Shown in pieces: positions 54,950-62,525 of a stretch of DNA of 64,000 nt. The stretch covers positions 4,712,001 through 4,776,000 of the forward strand of contig NZ_CP047385.1 of assembly GCF_000807775.2 (NCBI RefSeq), read 5' to 3'. Position numbers and translations under genes: made by a program. The stretch comes from Pandoraea fibrosis (GTDB lineage Bacteria; Pseudomonadota; Gammaproteobacteria; Burkholderiales; Burkholderiaceae). Within the stretch, counting starts at the first letter, position 1, and each line of letters starts with the position of its first letter. The notes under the pieces are model-generated. The model worked only from the letters and a program-made list of their open reading frames with translations. It did not search any database and was not told the origin of the DNA.

Positions 54950-55732
54950 ATGAAAAACAGCACGGATGAGCACGTTCGCAAACGGGTTGTGCATGGCGTG
55001 ACGCTGGGCATTTTGATGCTCGATACCGGCTTCGAGCGGCTGCCCGGCGATATCGGTCACGCATCGACATGGGACTTTCCGGTTCAGTACGCGTTAGTCA
55101 AAGGCGTGACCGGGCCACAGGTCATGTCACCGGGCGCCGGTGGCTGTCTCGACAGGTTTGTCGAGGCAGCGCATGATCTTGTGGCGTTGGGCGTGGACGG
55201 GATCACAACGAGCTGCGGATTTCTGGCGGCGTACCAGAGTGAGTTGCAGGCGAGATGTCCTGTGCCGATTGCAACGTCGAGCCTGTTACAGATTCCGATG
55301 ATCTCGAGAGTGCTACCGTTCGGGAAGCGCGTGGGTGTATTAACGGCGAGACGAGAGGCAATGACACCCGCTCACCTGTCGCAGGTAGGCGCACCGCTCG
55401 ACTTGCCCATCGCGGGCCTGCGTGAGACGTCGCACTTCTTCAATAGCCAACTGCACAATGCCGCGTCGGCAGACCCCTCGCGGAATTTCTCTGACCTGCT
55501 TGGCTGTGCCCAGGAACTGCTCGCGGCGCACCCGGATGTGGGCGCGATCGTCAGCGAATGTACGAATTTCTCTCCCTACTCGGCCGCACTCGCCGATACC
55601 CTGAAAATTCCGGTGTTCGATATTGTTTCAATGATCGAGTGGTTTCACTACGGCTTACGTCCCAAGCGGTTTCACACGATTCACCATGAGAGGGAGAATC
55701 CCTCGCCCCCGACGCCGCCCAAATTTGAGTAG
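54950..55732 (+). CDS. Asp/Glu/hydantoin racemase-superfamily protein (second copy)
   Basis: 260 residues from the ATG at 54950 (GGAGA upstream). Both catalytic Cys: GITTSCGFLAAYQSELQ and AIVSECTNFSPYSAALA. Shares DIGHA-TW-FPVQY, the LLQ(V/I)P block and GLRP(K/R)RF with the paralog at 34560. A Pro-rich tail (NPSPPTPPKFE) ends it. Located with HyuA/HyuB, a hydantoin- or amino-acid-racemase role is plausible. Confidence 0.88.
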   Translation: MKNSTDEHVRKRVVHGVTLGILMLDTGFERLPGDIGHASTWDFPVQYALVKGVTGPQVMSPGAGGCLDRFVEAAHDLVALGVDGITTSCGFLAAYQSELQARCPVPIATSSLLQIPMISRVLPFGKRVGVLTARREAMTPAHLSQVGAPLDLPIAGLRETSHFFNSQLHNAASADPSRNFSDLLGCAQELLAAHPDVGAIVSECTNFSPYSAALADTLKIPVFDIVSMIEWFHYGLRPKRFHTIHHERENPSPPTPPKFE

Positions 55733-56125
55733 CGCACCGATTTGGCGTCCAATCACGTCGTCGGGAGATTGGACATGAAGAAACATGTCGCCGGAGCTCA
55801 GGTCGTTGGGTTGCTGCGGGGGGCCGTGTCATCAGGAATCTGACGGCGCACGGCTTGCGTGCCACGTTTCACGATTGAGTCGGAGCCCTCCCTCGCAAGT
55901 GGGCGGAGGGATATCGCAACGTCCCCCAGACACAAAATCAAGCAGCGAGCGCTGCGTGGGGTCGCTTCAGCACCTCAAGCACCTCAGGCCCTCTTGCGAC
56001 CGGGCGACCGACTTGTCTTGCCAATGCCAGAGCGCTGAAAGCGAGTAACACGATTCCGCGGATGAAAAAACGGGGAAAATAATCCCCGAAAAACTTCACA
56101 CACAAATTTCCCCATGAGAATTACT
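55733..56125. other. 393-base junction region; hairpin and possible IS3-orfA trace
   Basis: No complete gene. GTCCAATC / GATTGGAC (55747-55754 and 55767-55774) form an 8-bp stem after the racemase stop and may end that transcript. From 55775 a 22-codon frame begins MKKHVAGAQVVGLLRGA, faintly like the start of IS3-family OrfA proteins, then stops. Base composition falls from here to the right, so this may be the joint of an acquired segment. Confidence 0.4.
56065..56088 (-). terminator. Rho-independent terminator of the small secreted-protein gene
   Basis: On the minus strand a CGGGGA / TCCCCG stem with a 6-base A/T loop is followed by six T residues (complement of 56065-56070). It lies about 38 bases after the stop at 56126. 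Confidence 0.8.
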
Positions 56126-56335
56126 TCACTTTACTCCCACGAATTTGCAATTAAATTTCTCAATTAATCTACTTAAAAAGCATTCCACAGAATTTGGATT
56201 ATTTTCACATACCCGATCCGCCTTCTCCTTACTCCCCTCGCAGATCATCTGATTAGCCTCGTCGCCACTCCTACCGTGAACAGAAAAGGCCGCGATTGGG
56301 AAAAGACAAATAGCAAGAAAAATCGCTTTTCTCAT
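56126..56335 (-). CDS. Small secreted Cys-rich hypothetical protein
   Basis: 69 residues. MRKAIFLAICLFPIAAFSVHG is a clear signal peptide; the mature part of about 48 residues has four Cys (MICEGS, RVCENN, VECFLS, FNCKFV), enough for two disulfides, with mixed charges. GAGGT precedes the ATG at 56335 and a good terminator follows. AT-rich and with different codon use from the catabolic genes to its left. I do not recognise the family; a periplasmic or secreted accessory factor is the most that can be said. Confidence 0.6.
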   Translation of the reverse strand: MRKAIFLAICLFPIAAFSVHGRSGDEANQMICEGSKEKADRVCENNPNSVECFLSRLIEKFNCKFVGVK

Positions 56336-56751
56336 AAATACCTCACTTAGCAAAGTCTCAGGAAACTTACCCAACGCTAATGAATCATGATGACTCAAAA
56401 AATGAGCCATCAATTTCATTATTGGGATCGCAATCTCCCACGCACATAGGAATATTCCGATTCTGCGAGACCGCTATTTAACGGCAACAACGGGGGAGGA
56501 GAAAAAGCAGGGGCTGGTACGAGGAGCACTTTGGCAAAGCGGCGCCAGAGGCGAATCGGGTCTCAAGTGGCTTCAGTTGTCGACATAAACGCAACCGCGG
56601 CAGCGCGGTCCTGTGCCGCGATGTGCCTTGCCGTTCAGTCCGTTACGGACATTTTTCCTTGGAAGCGTCCACCGATGTTGCGTCCGGCGCCCGAAATTGG
56701 TGCGCGGTGACACCTCGTCGAGGTGACAACGCATGAAGCCGTTGGAACAGA
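56336..56751. other. 416-base spacer between secreted protein and effector genes
   Basis: I see no supported gene; a 60-codon minus-strand frame near 56573-56755 has no family features. A dyad CACCTCG-T-CGAGGTG lies at 56711-56725, 27 bases after the effector stop on the minus strand, without a T-run. The promoter for the secreted protein should lie in the AT-rich part at 56336-56450. Confidence 0.35.
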
Positions 56752-58614
56752 TCAAAGCCGAGTTGAAAAATGCATACGACTCACCTCATGGGAATGATGT
56801 CGCGGGATCCGCAACGACGCGCCGTGTTTTTGCCGCCCCAATCCGTCTAGCAATTGCATGCGCAGCTGGGCTGGCAGCGTCGAACTTTCGATCAAGTCGA
56901 TAAATGCGCTAACGGTATCTGTATGTCCACTCATGGATGCGTGACGCATGCCCGATATACCTTCCCTGTCCATCGCAGCCAGAAGATCGAATTGCTGCTC
57001 ATTGGAGAGACCCGAAGTCAGAACGGACTCAACATACACCCTTACAACGTTAGTGTGCCCGCACCGAAATGCTTCAATAACACTCGGCTCTCCGTCAGGG
57101 TCTTTTGCCGCTAGCAACGCACATCGCTGCTCACCTGACAAGCGCGAAGTTGCAATCAGCTTCATGTATGCACGTATTGCATCTGCATGGCCGCATCTGA
57201 ATGCAGCCCATACACCCGGTGCACCGTCAGGCCTATGTGCTGCCATCAGCGTCAACTTCTGCGTGGAGGAAAGGTCAGAGCCGAGGACCAGGCCCGCATA
57301 TGCCCGAACTGTTTCAGCGTGACCCTTCTGAAGCGCCATACATATCCCTGGCAAGCCATTCGCGGCCGTACCCGCGAGCAGGCTCACCTTCAGCTCGTCC
57401 GACAATTGAGATTTCAAGATCGACTCCACATAGGTATGCACAGTGGCGACATATCCGCCCTGGAGTGCCAAGTGGAGACCGCTGGTTCCCTCCGAATCTT
57501 TAGCGGAGAGTCGCTCAGAGCATTGCTCCGGAGACAAACCCGACGCAAAAATCTGGGAAATCGCCGTACCCAATTCACCGGACAAATTTGCGAAGCACAG
57601 TTGGTTTAGCGTAATGGCCGAGGGGGTCCCCTCCGGCATACAACGCAGGCGGCTGGCGCCATGAGTCGCTGGCTCTCCTAAAAACAGCGTGGAGCCATCA
57701 TGAGGCAGGTCGTATTCCTTCATGTCAAACGGGGAGAGAAAGTCCTCCGCTCTCAATGCCAGAATCTCGCCAAGGCCGTCACGATCAATCGAATCCACAC
57801 GCAACTTGGCACGCAGGTGTGTAACCGTCTGGTTCGGGTCGTAGAACTGAACAATACAATGTCGCCGCGCACCCTCATGCTTGAGTTTTATGCCGAATGC
57901 CAGGACATGATTAGGTGTCACGGCAAGAAGACTCCTGCGGTCTTCAGCGCTGACGACCATTTCACGCACACACTCAGCAAGGACGTTACCCCACCCGCCG
58001 TTCTCAACCAGGTATCCATACGCGCCAAGGACTCGCGCCTCGAAATTGCGTTCCGCCAGCGGTGAAACACTCCGGCGGATGGACTCCGGACTCTCGAAAT
58101 CCCTGTATTCGGTGCGCCCGCGGGTACTCTCGAAGTTTCTCGCCCACACTTGGGCAAGATGGCGGCATTCAATCACACCAGCATGAGATGCCCGCATGCT
58201 CACAACACCATTCCAGTTGATCGAGGCATCCCGTTTTTCAGATAAATACGGACGTCGTTTCGGAGTCCGAATTTCTTCGTCCGGCTTTTTTTCCGTGATC
58301 GCATAGGCCCGTGAAGCAATAGGGGTCAGCGCCAGTGTTTGCTCGCTGCGCCCAGCAGCACCAACCGAGCGGAGTCCATGTGAAATGCCCGCTCGCAATT
58401 GTGCGGCGATGGGCTTGTGACTGGATTCCAGAGATTTGAGCACCGTGTTGGTGGTATTTGAGGGCGACTTGCGCGCACAGGAAACCACCTTTTTCAGCGA
58501 TGTTTCCGATACCCTGTCCATGCGTCCGTGATTCAACTTACGCTGAACCATGGTGTTGAGATCATCCCAAGGGCGAATGGTCCGACAAAAAAATGAAGGT
58601 ATTGCGATTTTCAT
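56752..58614 (-). CDS. ShET2/EspL-like ankyrin-repeat type III effector candidate
   Basis: 620 residues, no signal peptide. An N-terminal 130-residue Ser/Thr-rich basic region precedes an ShET2-like domain (about 130-345): WNGVVSMRASHAGVIECRHL, TPNHVLAFGIKLK, CIVQFYDPNQTVTHLRA. Candidate triad Cys150, His236, Asp259; the spacings of 86 and 23 nearly equal those of EspL (Cys47, His131, Asp153). Five 44-residue ankyrin-like repeats follow (about 370-589), each with a GL..AL..GH...V..Y core, as in EspL2/OspD proteins. EspL cleaves host RHIM proteins; whether this one does is unknown. No secretion-system genes are in the window. Start is uncertain: ATGs at 58551 and 58521 are alternatives. Confidence 0.72.
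   Translation of the reverse strand: MKIAIPSFFCRTIRPWDDLNTMVQRKLNHGRMDRVSETSLKKVVSCARKSPSNTTNTVLKSLESSHKPIAAQLRAGISHGLRSVGAAGRSEQTLALTPIASRAYAITEKKPDEEIRTPKRRPYLSEKRDASINWNGVVSMRASHAGVIECRHLAQVWARNFESTRGRTEYRDFESPESIRRSVSPLAERNFEARVLGAYGYLVENGGWGNVLAECVREMVVSAEDRRSLLAVTPNHVLAFGIKLKHEGARRHCIVQFYDPNQTVTHLRAKLRVDSIDRDGLGEILALRAEDFLSPFDMKEYDLPHDGSTLFLGEPATHGASRLRCMPEGTPSAITLNQLCFANLSGELGTAISQIFASGLSPEQCSERLSAKDSEGTSGLHLALQGGYVATVHTYVESILKSQLSDELKVSLLAGTAANGLPGICMALQKGHAETVRAYAGLVLGSDLSSTQKLTLMAAHRPDGAPGVWAAFRCGHADAIRAYMKLIATSRLSGEQRCALLAAKDPDGEPSVIEAFRCGHTNVVRVYVESVLTSGLSNEQQFDLLAAMDREGISGMRHASMSGHTDTVSAFIDLIESSTLPAQLRMQLLDGLGRQKHGASLRIPRHHSHEVSRMHFSTRL
56845..57505 (-). repeat. Five diverged 132-base (44-residue) coding repeats
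   Basis: Within the effector, residues 370-413, 414-457, 458-501, 502-545 and 546-589 align without gaps of more than one residue. The shared pattern is DG.PG...A...GH...(V/I)RAY, then L..S.LS.E....LLAA. Diverged at DNA level, so old rather than recent duplication. Confidence 0.75.
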
Positions 58615-59029
58615 TTAATACACAACAAGGATACAAAACTTACGGCATGGACATTTCCGGCAGCCGCCTGCACAAGGTAACGATGCATTGTGCTAGTCGC
58701 GAGATCTCGCCAGCCGACTTGAGAATGACCTTTTCCGCAATGCGAGTCATTGGACTCTTCGCAACCCAACCGATATCTTTTTTTTGATAGATTCGAGCCG
58801 GTTTTTGCCGCGAGGGGTCGTCGGGGTACCGTTGTGAGAAAAATAGTTCTTCAGTACGATGTAACTGACATTAAACATCTTGGCTACAGCTGGAAGCCCG
58901 CCCTTCGGCCACGCTCCCGTTGAGCGTAGGTGATCGCATTGTAGGAGTATCTCGTCGGTGACCGGCTTTTTGCTGGCCCCATTGATAATGTCGTCGGCAG
59001 GCGCTCTCATGTCGCCATTTTCAAGAAAA

Positions 59030-59860
59030 TAGGTTGCGAGGTTTTGACGGCTGACATCGTACTTCCTGGCAAGAACTTTGAGCCCGCCCTGATCCGTGAA
59101 CCATGTTTTGCCGTGCGCCTCCATCTTTGCGTGTATCGCCTTCACGGCCGCGGAAGTTCGCCTCCACCAAGCGATTTTGTCCGGTGGTGGCATCGACGTA
59201 TCATCGATTACGCGACTAGCGCCCTGCGGGGCCGAACGCTCTTGCGCTTCGATTGTCGAGGTTTCCGGTGTTGCGAGACCGGATGGTCGGTGACCAGAGT
59301 TCGGCAGCATATCCGGCTTATATGAGCCCTCAGTCGAATAACTTTCCCGTTGCGCGACCGATATCCACTTTTCGATCGATTCGAGGCGTTTTTCGCCGCG
59401 ACCGTGCCTCCGCGTACCATCGGCCATGAAATAGTTGCTCAGTGTGCCGTGCTTGACATTCAACGTCTCGGCTACAGCCTGGATCCCCTCCTCCGGCCAC
59501 GCTCCCGTCGAATGTAGATGCATGCACTGTAGCAGCTTGTTGTTAGTGATTTGTTCTTTGCTGGGCCCGTCGACGATGTCGTTGCCAAGGGAGCGCAGGT
59601 CGCCGTTTTCAAAAAAGTAGTGGTTCAAAACTTCAACCTTGATACCGTACTTCTTGGCGAGACCTTTACGTCCGCCCTGATCCTTAAACCACCCGTTGCC
59701 GTGGATCTTCGTCTGGGCGTGTATCGCTTTACGGCCGCGGAAGTTCGCTTCCACCGAGCGATTTTGTCCAGTGGTGGCATCGACGTACCGTCGATTACGC
59801 GACTAGCGCCCTGCGGGGCCGAACGCTCTTGCGCTTCGATTGTCGAGGTTTCCGGTGCGT
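59030..59860 (-). repeat. Direct repeat with 588-base offset (two copies inside the broken gene)
   Basis: Stretches around 59130-59270 and 59718-59858 are nearly identical, including ETSTIEAQERSAPQGASRVI in both translations. The offset of 588 bases equals 196 codons, so the intact gene was an in-frame tandem duplication. Outside this core the two copies have diverged. Confidence 0.8.
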
Positions 59861-59924
59861 CGAGAACAGATGGGCGGTGGCCAGCGTTCAGCAGCGTGCG
59901 GCCCCATGGGTATTGGTCCGACGT

Positions 59925-60215
59925 GGCCCGGCAATCGCGCTCCAGTTCCTCCATCAATTGTGTGATCTCGGGGCGACAGGGACTTGAGTCTGCCGTCGGC
60001 TGACCGCCCTGTTCCAGTTCCCACATCAATTGGGCGATCTCGGGGAGCTCGGGGCGACAGGGACTTAAGCCTGCCGTCGGCTGGCAGTCCTGCTCCAGTT
60101 CCCGCATCAATTGGGCGATCTCGGGGCGACGGGGACTTGAGTCTGCCGTCGGCTGGCCGCCCTGTTCCAGTTCCCACATCAATTGGGCGATCTCGGGGAG
60201 CTCAGGGCACCGCGA
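59925..60215 (-). repeat. Four tandem 72/81-base coding repeats
   Basis: Units encode PEIAQLMWELEQGGQPTADS and variants, alternating 24- and 27-residue lengths, so a 51-residue super-repeat can also be seen. Copies 1 and 3 are almost identical at DNA level, implying recent expansion. The predicted helix has a Leu/Met heptad face. Confidence 0.85.
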
Positions 60216-60746
60216 TTGTAGATCCGACCTCGACGGAATATCGAGCATCTCCACGTCCTGCGGTGCCTGCGGGCCGGCATGCGGGGTATAGACGTGCAAC
60301 GGTTGCCCAGCCGAATTCGATGGCGCGTAAATGCTCCGGACATCGCAAAGCGCCTGTCGAATCGGATGCGCAGATTCAGAACATGTTGGCCCCTGGTTAC
60401 AACTCAATGACATGCCGGACGGTCGATTACCACTACACACCGATCGCAGATCGACCATGACAGCCTGCCGCCCACTCAGTGGAAGGTGCGTCGACGGCAA
60501 CGTCATCATTTGAGGGCTAGGGCGACTTGCTCCGACGGTGGATGTTTGCATCATGGTTTCATGCGAGGGAAATTCAGACTTTGACGCAAGATCGCACAGC
60601 TTCCTTTTTTGCAGTTGCAAAAAATGCCCGTCGGATGACGGAGCCTGCCGGATAGGCCTAGGTAGTGCTACCCAGTACACGGAAAAATTTAAGGACGCCC
60701 CCACCCGCAAAAGCCTGAGCGTTGCGTTAGTCCCAGCCTCTGGATG

Positions 60747-61475
60747 TTATCGGGCAAAAGAGGCGACTTTCTTCCCGCCGCGTTCTCTTTCGCGTATTTT
60801 CTTCAAAGCATTCTGTACGTCCGATTCAGTCCAAACTACGACATTTCGATTTGGTAGTTTTTCGTTGATCCGTACGCTTCGTTCATCGGAGGAACCCGAT
60901 AACTCCTCATTCACATATACATGTTCATCGGAGGAATCCGATAACTCCTCATTCGCATATACATGTTTAATAACTTCTGCCTCACATAGCTTGAATGCGT
61001 TTCTACATGGAAGCAGGCGTTCATTGTCATTTTTCAGCCAATTTATTCTTGCCTCCATCATTGTTTTGACTTCACTAGAAGCGATTCTGTCTGTAGACAA
61101 CCCTAGGCGCCTGGCTGCAGCTGCCTGCTCTTTCTCGTAACGCTTCCGGAATAAATAATTTCTAATTTTACCCGGCTCATGCCCGATTTTTATGAATCCA
61201 TTCTTTAATCGCAAAAAGGCACCGGGGTTGCTATTTTGAGATATTTTCGCGAGGGTCGGCAGGCACGATTCCGCGGCGTCCAAATGTTTCGCATTTTCCT
61301 GAATGTTAACATCAATTTTCCTAATATTATTTTTAACGTGACATAGGGCCGCATAGGGAGAGTGATGCCATTCATTTGGTGGCCTCTTATATACCTCCAG
61401 GAGGGAATTTGCGTAATTCAAAAGATAAGAAACTTCGTCATTCCGACGATGGCCGCTGATTGAATAAAGGGACAT
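60747..61475 (-). CDS. Hypothetical cytoplasmic protein with acidic tandem repeats
   Basis: 242 residues, no signal or membrane segment. N-terminal 170 residues are helical and rich in Lys/Asn (MSLYSISGHRRNDEVSYLLN; KTMMEARINWLKNDNERLLP). Residues near 173-205 hold HVYANEELSDSSDE and HVYVNEELSGSSDE followed by a third, decayed copy. The tail is basic (KKIRERERGGKKVASFAR). AT-rich, lying between the broken repeat gene and the fimbrial operon. No family recognised. By location and composition it may be another effector-type or island gene. Confidence 0.55.
   Translation of the reverse strand: MSLYSISGHRRNDEVSYLLNYANSLLEVYKRPPNEWHHSPYAALCHVKNNIRKIDVNIQENAKHLDAAESCLPTLAKISQNSNPGAFLRLKNGFIKIGHEPGKIRNYLFRKRYEKEQAAAARRLGLSTDRIASSEVKTMMEARINWLKNDNERLLPCRNAFKLCEAEVIKHVYANEELSDSSDEHVYVNEELSGSSDERSVRINEKLPNRNVVVWTESDVQNALKKIRERERGGKKVASFAR
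60893..60985 (-). repeat. Tandem 42-base-scale repeat encoding NEELS-SSDE
   Basis: Two nearly identical units, each containing the plus-strand string TCATCGGAGGAA, encode HVY(A/V)NEELS(D/G)SSDE; a third partial unit follows on the N-to-C side. Acidic Ser-Ser-Asp-Glu motifs resemble CK2-type sites, which would matter only in a eukaryotic host. Confidence 0.8.
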
Positions 61476-61620
61476 TTCTGTTATTTCTCTTTAAATTTAA
61501 CATAACACCGAAGCAACCTTGATTACCGCCATTGCGATATCCAAGAAAACTCGAATCTAACGATAACAACTTTAGATGCTTCGCATCTTCATATTTTGAT
61601 CATCTGACTTATATTCCGTC

Positions 61621-62394
61621 TCAAACATTCTCAACACTTTCCAAAATTATGCGTTTTCGAGTTCGAGTCTTGCCTTCCAGGAGATCAAATTCGCAAACCA
61701 TGCCTTGATCGCAGGTCAGCGTTTTATTTTTTCCGGGGCGAACATGATATGTCGTAGGCTGTTCGCACTCAGTGCCAGGCCCCTTGCAGGTTCGATACGA
61801 TTCAACGGCAATAATCGAATTGCCGCTGTTTTCCACTACATAGTCTTTCCCTTCTTTCCTGACGCTCGTCGCATACCGTTCCTCGGCCGGGCGAACGATG
61901 ACCATTGCCCCGAACCCGGTGAGCACGTTCAGCCCGGCCGATAGCGAGTCCTGATACGTCTTGATTTCATCGTTATTCAAGACAAAGTCGTCCTTCGCCT
62001 TTGGGACCACGGGAACAAAGCGGACGCGATAGTAGCGTTCCGAATCCCGATTTCCGCGATACAGCAATCGCACTGCCTGCATACCGTTCGCTGGAACGAT
62101 CAGTCTCGCCGGGCTTGCAACCAGGCCTTGCCCATCGGGCTTGCTTAGCAAGGCTGGATCGATGGGAACTTCGACCTGAGTTCCATCGCCTTTGATTTGT
62201 ATCTCGACCACTTCCACGCGTACAAAAGCTGTTGCATCGCCGGTGTTACGGATTTGTTTGAGGAGCGAGGAATTGCCTCCTCCCAGATAGTCAAACATCG
62301 TCCCGATGTTGATGGAGGGGGCGGCCGCATTCGCGCAGACGGGCATCCCGAGAAGTAGTCCAACCAAAGTGGAAATAAGTAGGCGTGCTTTCAT
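61621..62394 (-). CDS. Alternate (CS1/cable-pilus class) fimbrial chaperone
   Basis: 257 residues. Signal MKARLLISTLVGLLLGMPVC-ANA, then an Ig-like chaperone domain: GTMFDYLGGGNSSLLKQIRN, LIVPANGMQAVRLLYRGNRD and SERYYRVRFVPVVPKAKDDF, the G1-strand region for donor-strand transfer. It is like CblB, CfaA and CooB rather than PapD-type proteins. The ATG at 62394 has AAGGAG upstream. Last gene of the fimbrial operon in this window, 131 bases after the tip gene. Confidence 0.85.
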   Translation of the reverse strand: MKARLLISTLVGLLLGMPVCANAAAPSINIGTMFDYLGGGNSSLLKQIRNTGDATAFVRVEVVEIQIKGDGTQVEVPIDPALLSKPDGQGLVASPARLIVPANGMQAVRLLYRGNRDSERYYRVRFVPVVPKAKDDFVLNNDEIKTYQDSLSAGLNVLTGFGAMVIVRPAEERYATSVRKEGKDYVVENSGNSIIAVESYRTCKGPGTECEQPTTYHVRPGKNKTLTCDQGMVCEFDLLEGKTRTRKRIILESVENV

Positions 62395-62525
62395 TAACAA
62401 TTGCTCCTTTGATCCGTGGCAAATTCATTGCCCGGAGTGAATGTGTTGGCGTCATCAGGACCGGTGGATAACGCATAGGTACTGGTGAGGGCTACAGCGT
62501 CAACATGGATTCGGGCGACGATGGA

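Larger units (their letters stand above)
58747..60554 (-). pseudogene. Duplicated-module helix-turn-helix-like gene broken by a one-base deletion
   Basis: Two overlapping frames join into one 602-residue protein if one base is restored near 59727-59731. N-terminal part: MMQTSTVGASRPSPQMMTLP, Ser/Pro-rich like type III secretion signals; then four PEIAQLM-ELEQ repeats. C-terminal part: two 196-residue modules, each with two HTH-like elements (GGLKVLARKYDVSRQNLATY; AVAKMFNVSYIVLKNYF). The corresponding point in the other module (59131-59150) has the extra base, which locates the deletion. As read, translation ends after about 309 residues at 59625. Family not recognised; an effector relic is the best guess. 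Confidence 0.6.

Noticed and set aside
56573..56755. 60-codon minus-strand frame after the effector gene
   Set aside because: No ribosome site, no recognisable segment; the region also holds a dyad.
59925..60215. CRISPR-like regular repeats
   Set aside because: The units keep reading frame, have no distinct spacers, and vary as coding repeats do.
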